Shown here piece by piece: positions 42,424 to 51,349 of a DNA stretch of 64,000 nucleotides (position 1 is its first letter; each line of letters begins with the position of its first letter). A program made the translations under genes and the position numbers. The notes beneath the pieces were generated by a model. That model ran no database searches, had not been told where the DNA came from, and was given only the letters and a program-made list of their open reading frames with translations. The DNA is from Tritrichomonas musculus (lineage: Eukaryota; Parabasalia; Tritrichomonadida; Tritrichomonadidae). The stretch is from positions 372,001 to 436,000 of the forward strand of contig JAPFFF010000035.1 in assembly GCA_039105265.1 (NCBI GenBank), written 5' to 3'.

Positions 42424-42930
42424 ATGTCTGGAACTCTCCGACAAGCTCGTATACTGTCATCAGAAGCAAAAAGCAAGAACAATACATCAATTTCGCAAGA
42501 ACAGAATACCAATATCCAAATAAATTACCCTAATGTCCCTCAACTTAACACCTCAAAAACAGTCTCTCGAAGCAATAGTTTGTCTGATTTAAAGAACTAC
42601 AATCAGCTTGACTCCCTTGAGCAAAAAAATAAATTCCTTGAAATGCTCGTTTCTGTCTATGAGGACAATCCACTAAAAGTGAATGCTTATCTCGTTTGTA
42701 ATACCACATCTCTCATGAATATGATTAAACTCTTGACCGACGCAGATAAAGTCGAATTAGTATTGGACGAAGATATTGCTTGTAATTCCTGTTGTAGCTG
42801 CGATAAATTGATATATATTTCGAAGATTCTCATAACGAAAAACAACAAGACAGAAGACATGAAATATGCCTACAATGACATCTACTCACAGTTCATAAAA
42901 TATGGCATAAGTCTCAAAATATGTGTTTAA
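42424..42930 (+). CDS. Unknown 168-residue protein (element C)
   Basis: A Ser/Asn/Gln-rich N-terminal half (SISQEQNTNIQINYPN, SRSNSLSDLKN) and a more structured C-terminal half with NSCCSCDK, a Cys cluster that might bind metal. The stop overlaps the end of the fibre-like gene by 4 bp. No family is recognised. Confidence 0.65.
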   Translation: MSGTLRQARILSSEAKSKNNTSISQEQNTNIQINYPNVPQLNTSKTVSRSNSLSDLKNYNQLDSLEQKNKFLEMLVSVYEDNPLKVNAYLVCNTTSLMNMIKLLTDADKVELVLDEDIACNSCCSCDKLIYISKILITKNNKTEDMKYAYNDIYSQFIKYGISLKICV

Positions 42931-45900
42931 GATTTGAAAATAGCCAATATATGCTCGTTTATTTTTGCACTTACTTTGCCAACAATACTTTGTTGAATCT
43001 TCAAAGTCATGGCATAATCCTCGTCCAAAATTCTTCCATCATATAGAATTACATCTCCTATTTGATACAAATTAGCGTCATCGACATAAAATAAATAGTC
43101 TCCGTGTGTAGCGAATTTGACGCATCCGTTTTCTGAATCTACCTCTACAATGACACCAACAAATTCCTTCCATGAACCGTCTATGATTACAGAGCAAATA
43201 CAGTCTGTGGTGTCTTCTGCTGTCGAACTGACGAACATATTTTTTTGTTGGTCTCTACGATACACATGGCCTGATAAAAATACTGGTTTTCCAATCTTAT
43301 AGTCCGATATTTCTTCGCCCGCTTCTATCGGGGCATAATGAGTAATTGTATTTGAGCCGTTTGATGATATTTTGCCAGAAACATGAAGATCCCTACTAAT
43401 TTTTGTAGGTTTAGATAAATATATTGCGTCTTTTGACATCGATATTATATTATCAGACATATATAAACCTAATGCTATTCTAGTTTCGGTTGAAGAATAA
43501 TGATAAAATCTAATAACTCCACAATCATAGTCTCTCGTTTCTTCGCCAAAATATATTTTACACACACTTGCTTTACTATGATTAAGTATAGAAAAAGGAG
43601 CGATTTCAGTAGTGTTTATGTTTATTGAGCCATCATTTTTTGCTACATATTTTCCATCACATTCTGATTCCGTCAAATATTTATCAGTTTCGGTTTTGTA
43701 CAAATCAGTGCTTATTTCTACTTTATCTTTATTAATCGCTATTATTTTTGAACTATTCAAGAATAACGATAATTTTGGAATATTATTTTTTAATTCATAC
43801 AATATTTCGCTCTTATTTGCCAAATCTAATCCAAAATTTATAAGCGCTTGTTTTGCTGAACTTGATGAATAAATATCAAATATATTTAAGTCAGAACCTT
43901 TTATCATAACTCGTCCAGCAACTACTAACTGGTCTCTTATTGTTGTTTTATATTTTTGAGATTTATATGTGCAGTTTATCATATCGGCATCTTTATATTG
44001 TATCATAAATTCTTCGGTATAAGGCGCATATCTTAATGTGACATAACTATTTTCGTTACATAATCTTATATCTGGATAATATGGATTATTCACTATTAGC
44101 GATGGAGAATTATTTGTAAAAGTAGTAGATATCGATAATGAACCATCATCATTTTTCTCTACATAGCCCGATAAGTCGACAGGTTCTGGAATCTCACTCT
44201 TCACTTGCTCAATAGCACGGGTCAATTCTGTTTTCTGAGCAAAATTATCTTGGAGAAATGCAAGATTAACAACACAGTTTAAGTTTGTTTCATCATAATC
44301 TTCATTTGCAATATAGCAACTTATTATGTTGATTCTATGTTGGTTATCAAAATCATAAACAACTCCACAACTTGAGCACATTTCTAATGTTAATGCTATA
44401 TTTTGAACGCCATTATTTAAAACATAATCATCATTATTAATACTTGATATAGTGAATATTCCTTTATATTTAATATTTTCGTCAGTTTTATCATATCCAT
44501 CAAATAACATTCCATATTTTTTCCATTTTTCTAAATATTGACTTGCATTAGTATAAAGAACCGAAAGAGTATTAATACTATTACCTTCATCATAATATAA
44601 TTCTAATTCTTGATTGAAAGTAATTTTTTTATCAATTATTTCTGGAATCTCTGTTTTTAACGCATATTTTCCATCCGCTTCTTCCTTTGAAATATAACCC
44701 GATAAATCGACTGTTTTGAGCTGTTTCATATGATTATCTATCAATTTTTTGACTGCCTTTGCTGTAATCAGCTGTTTATTAGTCAATTCTTCGCCCAACA
44801 AAATCGGTTTCTGTTCTTTTGTCATCGACATAATCCAAACAGCTGAAGGACAATTTTCTGCATATACATCTAAATACGGAACATTTATTCGAAAATCTTC
44901 ATACTCTCCGTCTATTTTAATCTCCTCATTGTCATCAACTCCATAACAAAGATATCGGAAACATTTCTTGTCAAACGCCTCTATTTCTTCAATAAATTCC
45001 AGCGCGGTTCGAATCTCTCTTGGAGCAGCAAGAACATCAACGTCCCGAACTATTGCCTCCGCTCCTTCCGAAACCTCTTCACCAGCAAAACAAAATCTTT
45101 TTACCTTTGATATTCCCTCTGCCGCCAACGATAAAAGCGCCTTTGGACCGCCGACAAAATTTACTGTGGCACCAGCTATACACACAACATCTTTGATATA
45201 ATTAAACCAATTTGTCTTGTTTTTCATGTCGTTTAGTTGTTTTTGGAGGTTTGAATAAAGATTTTGCAGCTCAGATATTCTATTATTTGCTATATCTACT
45301 GTATTTCCCAAAGAATTTAGAACAAAAAGATGAGACTCAATATTTTCCCCAATAACGACGCCAGAAGTCTGTATATTACAGTTTGTGTATAAAGTACTGC
45401 ATGCTTCAGGTCTTGGTACGACAGAATAATACCCACATCCTGCTAGAAACTCAAAAGTATTTCCTCCTTCTTTATATGAAACATCTGGTATCGGAAAAAT
45501 TACTTCTTTGTCAGAAGGCATATAAAGTATCAGGCCGTAAGGAGGATTCCCAATATCTATTCGGCTATTGTAGTGGAAAGGAATATATTTATAACAATTT
45601 TCTGAAACAACTTTATAGCACGATTCTGACTCATAACTACTATGAGAATACCCAAATTCAGAGGTATATTCTATTCCGTTTATATTTAGACTTGCCGAAA
45701 AATTGCATGACTCCTTCTTGGTACATTTCAGTAGAACACTCCAATATCCGTCTTTATCTTCGTATTTTGCCACTTCGCAATCGTTAAATGTACAAAGCCC
45801 TTTCTCAACAATGACTTCAAAAGGATTTTTGTCGGAATAATTGTGTATCCAATTCCTTATGACGTATCGATTTGTGTCGTTTTGCTCAATGAAAATCCCT

Positions 45901-46850
45901 TGATATGTATGCTTGAAGAACTCTGTTTCTCCTTTGATTGATTTGGAGCCAGGAATATTGTATGACAAATTATTGCCGACCCATTCATTATTTTGCTTTG
46001 TGAGTTTGAAATCTGTGCCAAATACCTCATCATGGAACTCAAAAGTTTGTCCATCTAAGAGCTTGTCAAATTCTTCGGTTCCGGGAATATAGCCCCAATC
46101 AGCATAATAATATTGTTCATTTTCTGTAGTCCCATAAGACTTCATCTCATAGAAATTCGGTAAAGGAGAAGTATAAAGTTTGAGACAATTTTCTGCATCG
46201 ACATTATTACATTTGATATTTATGAGGTTAGATTCCTTGTTTGAAATATATTGCTTAACTTTTCCTGTAAAGTTTATTTTCATAAAACCTGAAGTAAAGA
46301 GGTCAAAAGGATTGTCAAGAGATTCCTTACTCATATAAATTCGGGCGGATAATTCGTTTTCAATATAGGAAATTGCGTTATTTGAGTCGATTTTGGGATT
46401 CGTAAATTTGCCGTTTTTTGCATCTATTTTTGCTTCACCAAGGACTTTGTCCCGGTCTCCTACAGAGCCAAACGTTGAACAGTTTATTGTAAAAACATTT
46501 CCTGAATAGTCAGATGGAATATCTATTTTAATTTCCAAAATATTGTATTCGTCATTTTCTGCTTTCGACAAGGAGTTTAAGTCAAGGGAATAGGCGTCAA
46601 GACCATCTTCATATGATAATTCATTAACTGAGCCGGGGGACATTTCCAAAGAGGTTATTCGTTCTTCATGGTTAATGAGCTGAGATTTCAGAGAGATTCC
46701 TCCCAAATTTATATCTCCTCCAACGGTCAAATCTTGTTCTATATCAGCTGTTTTGGCGCTTATTTCATCACAGTTTATTGAGGAAGGATTCTTTGAGCCG
46801 CCTATAAATGCACCGTCTAAAGCGTTCTGTTTAGTCAGTATTGCAGTCAT
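42927..46850 (-). CDS. Giant fibre-like protein (1,307 residues, element C)
   Basis: ATG at 46850 (MTAILTKQNALDGAFIGG) is chosen; the earlier ATG at 46877 overlaps the divergent gene. The start has DLTVGGDINLGG, a beta-repeat phrase common in phage and adenovirus-type fibres. Three later sites carry the shaft phrase: YISKEEADGKYALK, YVEKNDDGSLSI, and YLTESECDGKYVAKNDGSI. A hydrophobic stretch (VVCIAGATVNFVGGPKALLSLA) lies near the middle. The C-terminal 140 residues (IGKPVFLSGHVYRRD, IGDVILYDGRILDED) recall capsid decoration domains of the DUF2190 kind. I infer a trimeric surface spike for host attachment. It fills over a fifth of the element. Confidence 0.7.
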   Translation of the reverse strand: MTAILTKQNALDGAFIGGSKNPSSINCDEISAKTADIEQDLTVGGDINLGGISLKSQLINHEERITSLEMSPGSVNELSYEDGLDAYSLDLNSLSKAENDEYNILEIKIDIPSDYSGNVFTINCSTFGSVGDRDKVLGEAKIDAKNGKFTNPKIDSNNAISYIENELSARIYMSKESLDNPFDLFTSGFMKINFTGKVKQYISNKESNLINIKCNNVDAENCLKLYTSPLPNFYEMKSYGTTENEQYYYADWGYIPGTEEFDKLLDGQTFEFHDEVFGTDFKLTKQNNEWVGNNLSYNIPGSKSIKGETEFFKHTYQGIFIEQNDTNRYVIRNWIHNYSDKNPFEVIVEKGLCTFNDCEVAKYEDKDGYWSVLLKCTKKESCNFSASLNINGIEYTSEFGYSHSSYESESCYKVVSENCYKYIPFHYNSRIDIGNPPYGLILYMPSDKEVIFPIPDVSYKEGGNTFEFLAGCGYYSVVPRPEACSTLYTNCNIQTSGVVIGENIESHLFVLNSLGNTVDIANNRISELQNLYSNLQKQLNDMKNKTNWFNYIKDVVCIAGATVNFVGGPKALLSLAAEGISKVKRFCFAGEEVSEGAEAIVRDVDVLAAPREIRTALEFIEEIEAFDKKCFRYLCYGVDDNEEIKIDGEYEDFRINVPYLDVYAENCPSAVWIMSMTKEQKPILLGEELTNKQLITAKAVKKLIDNHMKQLKTVDLSGYISKEEADGKYALKTEIPEIIDKKITFNQELELYYDEGNSINTLSVLYTNASQYLEKWKKYGMLFDGYDKTDENIKYKGIFTISSINNDDYVLNNGVQNIALTLEMCSSCGVVYDFDNQHRINIISCYIANEDYDETNLNCVVNLAFLQDNFAQKTELTRAIEQVKSEIPEPVDLSGYVEKNDDGSLSISTTFTNNSPSLIVNNPYYPDIRLCNENSYVTLRYAPYTEEFMIQYKDADMINCTYKSQKYKTTIRDQLVVAGRVMIKGSDLNIFDIYSSSSAKQALINFGLDLANKSEILYELKNNIPKLSLFLNSSKIIAINKDKVEISTDLYKTETDKYLTESECDGKYVAKNDGSININTTEIAPFSILNHSKASVCKIYFGEETRDYDCGVIRFYHYSSTETRIALGLYMSDNIISMSKDAIYLSKPTKISRDLHVSGKISSNGSNTITHYAPIEAGEEISDYKIGKPVFLSGHVYRRDQQKNMFVSSTAEDTTDCICSVIIDGSWKEFVGVIVEVDSENGCVKFATHGDYLFYVDDANLYQIGDVILYDGRILDEDYAMTLKIQQSIVGKVSAKINEHILAIFKS

Positions 46851-46864
46851 TTTAAAATAAATAA

Positions 46865-47197
46865 ATGCCCAAGACATACTTCATTACCAAAAAGTACAAC
46901 AATATTTTGCCCTCAGAATTCACAAATTCATTGAATAAACGATATATTTCCTTCCAATTTTGTCGAGCCACCTGTAATGGATATCTGGACGGAGAAACAG
47001 AAATGCACGCTTCATTTATTCAAAGAGATGAGTACGAAGATTCTCTTGTCTGGTACGCCAATTTGACTCCTCCGGACGATAATAGGAAATACGAATTTGT
47101 CGGGACAAAAAGAGAGTTTAGGATATGGTTTACAGACGCAGAAGGGAACGAAATAAAGCCTGACAATTTCACTGTTTTCTTGAAGTTAGAGTATTGA
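46865..47197 (+). CDS. Unknown 110-residue protein (element C)
   Basis: Starts 14 bp from the divergent fibre-like gene (MPKTYFITKKYNNILP). It has several aromatic beta-like stretches (YISFQFCRATCNGYLDG, REFRIWFTDAEGNEI) and looks like a small single-domain beta protein. It could be a fibre partner. No family is recognised. Confidence 0.65.
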   Translation: MPKTYFITKKYNNILPSEFTNSLNKRYISFQFCRATCNGYLDGETEMHASFIQRDEYEDSLVWYANLTPPDDNRKYEFVGTKREFRIWFTDAEGNEIKPDNFTVFLKLEY

Positions 47198-47219
47198 GCA
47201 TGCGCAAAAAAATATTTTT

Positions 47220-47801
47220 TTAGATGAAGTCATACTGTTTCTTGAAATTGGAATAATATATTTGAACTCTCTCGTCATTTATATCTCTGACATGAACAAA
47301 TTTTCCGCCCCATTTCTTTTCGTTTATATGGAGTTTTCTGTATTGAATTCCGTTATAGAAATAGAAAATATCGTCATGATAATAATAATTTTCGAATTCA
47401 TGTTTTCCCTTTTTATTGACATAATCAGTCAGTTTAATTGCTTCATCTGGAATATCATCAACATATTCATATACCACTCCTAAATGTGATGTTTTATTTT
47501 TACAATTTCCGGAAGGAGTTGTCCAACGAAGATTTTCGAGATGATAATCATCACGGTGTTTGTTTCGATGATCTATTTGTGTTTTATGTTCAGGGTCGTC
47601 ATTTGGAAGAAATTGTTTAGCGATAAGAATGTGCTTGTTATAGGTTTTATTATTGAGTCGTACGGCAGGATATCCTTCTCCTCTATCACTTTCTTTGGGT
47701 ATATATTTGTCTGATTTTCTTCTAATTGTGAAAGGATATTGGTTCAATATTTCATAGTCATTTTCGAAATCTTTAAGAGGGACGAATTTTGGTGAAGCCA
47801 T
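47220..47801 (-). CDS. HNH endonuclease (NUMOD-type) of element C
   Basis: ATG at 47801 (MASPKFVPLKDF). The 193-residue protein starts with a NUMOD4-like segment (DYEILNQYPFTIRRKSDKYIP). The HNH core follows at about 80-120: AKQFLPNDDPEHKTQIDHRN and DYHLENLRWTTPSGN, with the His-Asp-His/Asn pattern. Such enzymes nick or cut DNA and often act as homing genes. The C-terminal part (NYYYHDDIFYFYNGIQYRKLH) repeats the NUMOD-like beta pattern. Located between the fibre and capsid genes. Its upstream motif is shared with the gene at 53898. Confidence 0.88.
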   Translation of the reverse strand: MASPKFVPLKDFENDYEILNQYPFTIRRKSDKYIPKESDRGEGYPAVRLNNKTYNKHILIAKQFLPNDDPEHKTQIDHRNKHRDDYHLENLRWTTPSGNCKNKTSHLGVVYEYVDDIPDEAIKLTDYVNKKGKHEFENYYYHDDIFYFYNGIQYRKLHINEKKWGGKFVHVRDINDERVQIYYSNFKKQYDFI

Positions 47802-47826
47802 TTGCGTTGAGGATAAAAAAATATTT
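47799..47826 (-). promoter_or_regulatory. Upstream motif of HNH gene, shared with 53898 gene
   Basis: Minus strand TATCCTCAACGCAAATG, preceded by AATATTTTTT. The same pattern with two changes (TATCCCCAATGCAAATG, preceded by AATATTTTTT) stands before the start at 53898. Both genes are on the minus strand. It may be a promoter class. Confidence 0.45.
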
Positions 47827-47847
47827 AGAATAAATAATTTAAACAAT

Positions 47848-49737
47848 TTATTCATAGCCTGCTGGTACTGAATTAGGATAATATTCGACTCCATTAACGC
47901 TCCAAGTGAAATATGTATCAGAACAGATCCAGGCCTCACAACTAGGTGGATGTTGGTCTGGAAAATCTGGGTCGGGAATAAAGTATGTGTCATCATCGCC
48001 ACGATACATTGGCTGACCTCTGAACGTAACGGTTATTGAGGTACTTCCTGTATCTATTCCGTCAAATACATAGCCTGCATTACTCCTTTCAAGTTGGAAG
48101 TTTATACCAAAAGATGTACCGTCTGAGCGGCAATTTGTATATCTTTTTCCTGTTGCTGGGTCGTTTAATGGCTGTGTGAAAGAGTCTTCAAATTCTTGTG
48201 TGGCTTCTAAGGCTCCATCTAGTTCGTTTGCGATAAGCTGATGTTGATAAAATCTTGCAGCACAAGTATTGGCAAATTCTGTGTCTGGATATGTTCTTTT
48301 ATTGACTACAAGCTGGACATTTTGATACATAATATTGTCGAAACAAGTAATGTCAGCAGGAGATTTTGGAAACATCATTGTGATATTTGTCGCATTTCTC
48401 AATGGAATTGACTTACTGACTTCGAGACCGTTTACTTTGGCAGTTCCTTCGAAAATTTCTCTTGTAAGTTCCTGAGACGGAATCAATAAAGGAGTCTGTA
48501 ATTCTCTGACAAGTCCTTGATAAACATCTGGTTTGAGACCAAAACCTGCCAAATTTGAACGACCCAATTGAATAGTTCCTCCAAGGACATCCAAAGTAAT
48601 TTTCTCTGTTTTGAGGTTGATATTCTCTGATTTTGTTGAGGCAAGTAAGGCGCCTTTCAATTCACTTTTGATAATTTTGACAGTATCTCCTGGATCCAAT
48701 GGTTTGTCTGGATTAGCTGCTGCGATTAATTCTGCAAATTCTTTTTTATTGACATCATCTCTTGAAACTCCATATTTTGTAAATTCTTCGTCAGTATATC
48801 CGAAATTGATTGTTGGATGTTCCAAAACATCGTCATCATATACATTTGCGCCTTTGTATCTTTGGTACTCGATATGAAGTTTTTGGGAAGGAGTTGGTTT
48901 GGCAGAATAATGAGATACTATGACAGACGGACGGCCTATTTGAGTGAATTTTCTTGATATTGGGATGACAGCAGGCATTTCTTCAGCAATTTCTTTGTCT
49001 TCCAAAAATTGTAGAGTTTCCTTAACGATATTTGGATTGATTTGTGCCCAGACAAGAGCGCGTAAAGATGTTTTGACCTCTTCTTCTATCTCTCCACAAA
49101 TTGCGTTTGGATATAACTGCCATGCTTGAAGAGCCAGTTGGTCGACAAATGGGATGGTTAATTCAATGGTAAATTTATGTGGTTGGCCGTCAGCAATATC
49201 CTTTAAATCGACATAACAACCGCATACCGAAGGGGAGAATTGACTGACATTTTCCCAAGTTGAATGAGAATATTTTGATGTTGCTTTTGCATCACGAGGT
49301 TTGATGGAATTATAGGCGAAAGATTCTCTTTGGAGTTCGTCTTGTCGATATGCGCCTAAGAGTTTATCATTTATCCAGAAGCGACAATCTTCATAAAATT
49401 CTACAGCATTCTTGAATCCGACAAATATTTTCATCAATCCATTTGTGTCTGCAGATACGTCAATGGGCTGGGACAATTTAATGATAAAGTCAAGGAGAAT
49501 TGTGGTAAAAGACTTCTCAATTTGGGTGATTGTATGTCCGGAATGAGATAATTTAATACGTGTTTTTGTTCCGACTGGGAGTGGGGCATCTTTGTCTTTG
49601 AACTCTTCCATGACGAAAGAAAATGTATTGTCTCCTCCATTTCTTTGAATGAGATTTCGTAATTTTGACTGGAAAAATGAGAGAACATCGCCTTCATCAT
49701 TTCCTAAATTTTTGGTCTGTGCGTTGTAGTAGGTCAT
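47848..49737 (-). CDS. Major capsid protein candidate of element C
   Basis: ATG at 49737 (MTYYNAQTKNLGND); the 75 codons before it read into the divergent neighbour and look non-coding. The 629-residue length fits a double jelly-roll major capsid protein of Mavericks. It is rich in predicted beta segments (GTKTRIKLSHSGHTITQIE, FQLERSNAGYVFDGID). It shares weak blocks (GLMKIFVGFKNAVEFYED, EFxxIGRP-type) with the 12-13.8 kb capsid remnant of element A. The next gene outward is the small hydrophobic protein, as in element A. Confidence 0.75.
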   Translation of the reverse strand: MTYYNAQTKNLGNDEGDVLSFFQSKLRNLIQRNGGDNTFSFVMEEFKDKDAPLPVGTKTRIKLSHSGHTITQIEKSFTTILLDFIIKLSQPIDVSADTNGLMKIFVGFKNAVEFYEDCRFWINDKLLGAYRQDELQRESFAYNSIKPRDAKATSKYSHSTWENVSQFSPSVCGCYVDLKDIADGQPHKFTIELTIPFVDQLALQAWQLYPNAICGEIEEEVKTSLRALVWAQINPNIVKETLQFLEDKEIAEEMPAVIPISRKFTQIGRPSVIVSHYSAKPTPSQKLHIEYQRYKGANVYDDDVLEHPTINFGYTDEEFTKYGVSRDDVNKKEFAELIAAANPDKPLDPGDTVKIIKSELKGALLASTKSENINLKTEKITLDVLGGTIQLGRSNLAGFGLKPDVYQGLVRELQTPLLIPSQELTREIFEGTAKVNGLEVSKSIPLRNATNITMMFPKSPADITCFDNIMYQNVQLVVNKRTYPDTEFANTCAARFYQHQLIANELDGALEATQEFEDSFTQPLNDPATGKRYTNCRSDGTSFGINFQLERSNAGYVFDGIDTGSTSITVTFRGQPMYRGDDDTYFIPDPDFPDQHPPSCEAWICSDTYFTWSVNGVEYYPNSVPAGYE

Positions 49738-49791
49738 TTGATTTAATATAAAAATGACAATAAAGGAGTTGTAAAGTTTGTTATATGAACA

Positions 49792-49810
49792 TTTTACTGA
49801 AAAGGAAATG
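49792..49810 (+). promoter_or_regulatory. Shared start-site motif, copy 1
   Basis: TTTTACTGAAAAGGAAATG spans the start codon of the small hydrophobic protein gene. The same 19 bases with one change precede the next plus-strand gene at 50139-50157. The match extends over both start codons. It may be an initiator element or a gene-expression signal for a late class. Confidence 0.5.
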
Positions 49811-50113
49811 GCATTCGGAAGTTGGTTTAAAAACATCATTAACGGAGCAAAAAACGTAATCGGAAAAGCTTTGCCGGTACTGAAAAAAGGTGCTGAAATT
49901 GTGTCAAAAGTCGCTCCAGTACTTGGCGGGGCAATAGGAGGACCTGTAGGAAATGTAATCAATAAAATAGGCGATTATGCAGGAAAATTTGCTGGCAATA
50001 AGGCGTTGGGAGTAAACGGAGCGGGTATACGACAGACAAATAATAGTTGGTCTCAGCCTTTTGCAGGGCCAACAACTAATCCAGGAAGATTTGATATTCC
50101 TTTGTTGAAATGA
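49808..50113 (+). CDS. Small hydrophobic virion protein candidate (element C)
   Basis: ATG about 49808 (MAFGSWFKNIINGAKNV), about 101 residues. The body is Gly/Ala/Val-rich with amphipathic helices (VIGKALPVLKKGAEIVSKV, VLGGAIGGPVGNVINKI). Its C-terminal half is polar (RQTNNSWSQPFAGPTTN). Similar in composition and place to the element A gene at 14405-14860. Proteins of this kind (compare adenovirus pVI or pX) disrupt membranes or condense DNA; the role is inferred. It diverges from the capsid gene. Confidence 0.65.
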   Translation: MAFGSWFKNIINGAKNVIGKALPVLKKGAEIVSKVAPVLGGAIGGPVGNVINKIGDYAGKFAGNKALGVNGAGIRQTNNSWSQPFAGPTTNPGRFDIPLLK

Positions 50114-50138
50114 GTAAAAGAGAATGATATTAAGTGAT

Positions 50139-50157
50139 TTTTATTGAAAAGGAAATG
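50139..50157 (+). promoter_or_regulatory. Shared start-site motif, copy 2
   Basis: TTTTATTGAAAAGGAAATG at the start of the coiled-coil gene, identical to the motif at 49792-49810 but for one base. Confidence 0.5.
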
Positions 50158-50547
50158 AACGACATCAAAGTAATCGAGCCTATCTCAAAGCATACAAAAG
50201 AGTTTGATACAGTTGATGAATTCAATTTATACTATAACAAGAATAAAGAAGAGATGGATAAACTTACGACGCATAAACTCAATAAATTATATCTCATAAA
50301 AGGGTATCGAATAACGAGAATCAAGAATGTGTTGAGCCTCAAAAAAATGAAGCAAAATTCACAATATGAAATTGACCTTGGCAACGAGCTAGATGAACTA
50401 AAAAAAGAGATACAGCAAATGAAAGAGACAATAAACAACATCATACATTTCTTAAATCCTCAGACTGAAAGTCCATGCGGACATTGCGGCTATGCCGAAA
50501 TTGAGGTTTCTCCCCCCTCTGATACCTGTACAATTAGGCAGGAATGA
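50155..50547 (+). CDS. Coiled-coil protein (element C)
   Basis: ATG 50155 is favoured because it sits in the shared motif. Middle part is charged with leucine heptads (ELDELKKEIQQMKETINNI), predicted to form a coiled coil. The end has CGHCGYAEIEV, a possible metal-binding pair of Cys. It overlaps the end of the ATPase gene by 58 bp, tail to tail. Element A has a different small coiled-coil gene. Function unknown. Confidence 0.65.
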   Translation: MNDIKVIEPISKHTKEFDTVDEFNLYYNKNKEEMDKLTTHKLNKLYLIKGYRITRIKNVLSLKKMKQNSQYEIDLGNELDELKKEIQQMKETINNIIHFLNPQTESPCGHCGYAEIEVSPPSDTCTIRQE

Positions 50548-51305
50548 GAATCTGGATTGTAATTTTTTTCTTCAGACAATTGCCTGTACAAATTGTAGAA
50601 CTCCTCAAAGTCCAAATTACTTGCTGATTGGGAATAAATATAATGAAGCTGTTGACGGTTGAAGCAAGGGAAAACGAACAAAGTTGTAATCTCATTTTTG
50701 ATATGCGGTTTGATGCCTTTCCATCCTTGAATCAATAAAAAGTAGGAAATATTTGTGTGTCTGCATCTTCGGAGCTGTTGGGAGAAAAACGATTCTTCGG
50801 ACGAAAATAATTTGTTGTTTGAAATATCGTCAAAAAGTATCAGTGTATGGAGGAAATCTTTACTGAAATCAGTAATATGAAGCACCTTGAACATATCATT
50901 TTTTTGTCCATCATCTAATCTTTCCTCCAATCCTTCTCGCTTAACAAGATAGTAGAGGTTCTTTGCAGCAATTAATTCAGTGATAAAATCGACAGCCATC
51001 TTCTCGGAAACTGTAATATATGGCATTTTGATGAGGTGTTTGAGAGATTGGAAACTCCTATCATTTTCGTCACCATTTTTCGTGATATAGATTAGTAAGT
51101 GGTGTGTGTCGAGCAGGCCTATTTTGATAATTTCTTGGAGAGCAATGACGGTTTTTCCAGAATTTTGTTTCCCGACGACGACATTTACAGAGTTATATTT
51201 TATATGAATATCTTCGTGTATGGGCTCTATTAAAGCACCCGATAAATTGTTTGCGTTTTGTTTCAGAGTTTCTGAGACAAGAGAATTTACAACTTTCAAA
51301 CTCAT
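50490..51305 (-). CDS. Genome-packaging ATPase of element C
   Basis: A 271-residue A32-like ATPase. Walker A is VVVGKQNSGKTVIALQEI and Walker B is TLILFDDISNNKLF. The stretch RRCRHTNISYFLLIQGWKG fits the sensor/arginine region. Quite different in sequence from the ATPases of A and B, so element C belongs to a separate Maverick lineage. It would pump DNA into capsids. Its end overlaps the coiled-coil gene. Confidence 0.9.
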   Translation of the reverse strand: MSLKVVNSLVSETLKQNANNLSGALIEPIHEDIHIKYNSVNVVVGKQNSGKTVIALQEIIKIGLLDTHHLLIYITKNGDENDRSFQSLKHLIKMPYITVSEKMAVDFITELIAAKNLYYLVKREGLEERLDDGQKNDMFKVLHITDFSKDFLHTLILFDDISNNKLFSSEESFFSQQLRRCRHTNISYFLLIQGWKGIKPHIKNEITTLFVFPCFNRQQLHYIYSQSASNLDFEEFYNLYRQLSEEKNYNPDSHSCLIVQVSEGGETSISA

Positions 51306-51349
51306 TTATTTCCCAAAAGACTGCAAAAAAATGTTTAGGAGTGATATGT

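Noticed and set aside
45383-45787. Plus-strand 134-codon gene inside the fibre-like gene
   Set aside because: It lies fully opposite the long fibre frame and has a shadow-like composition.
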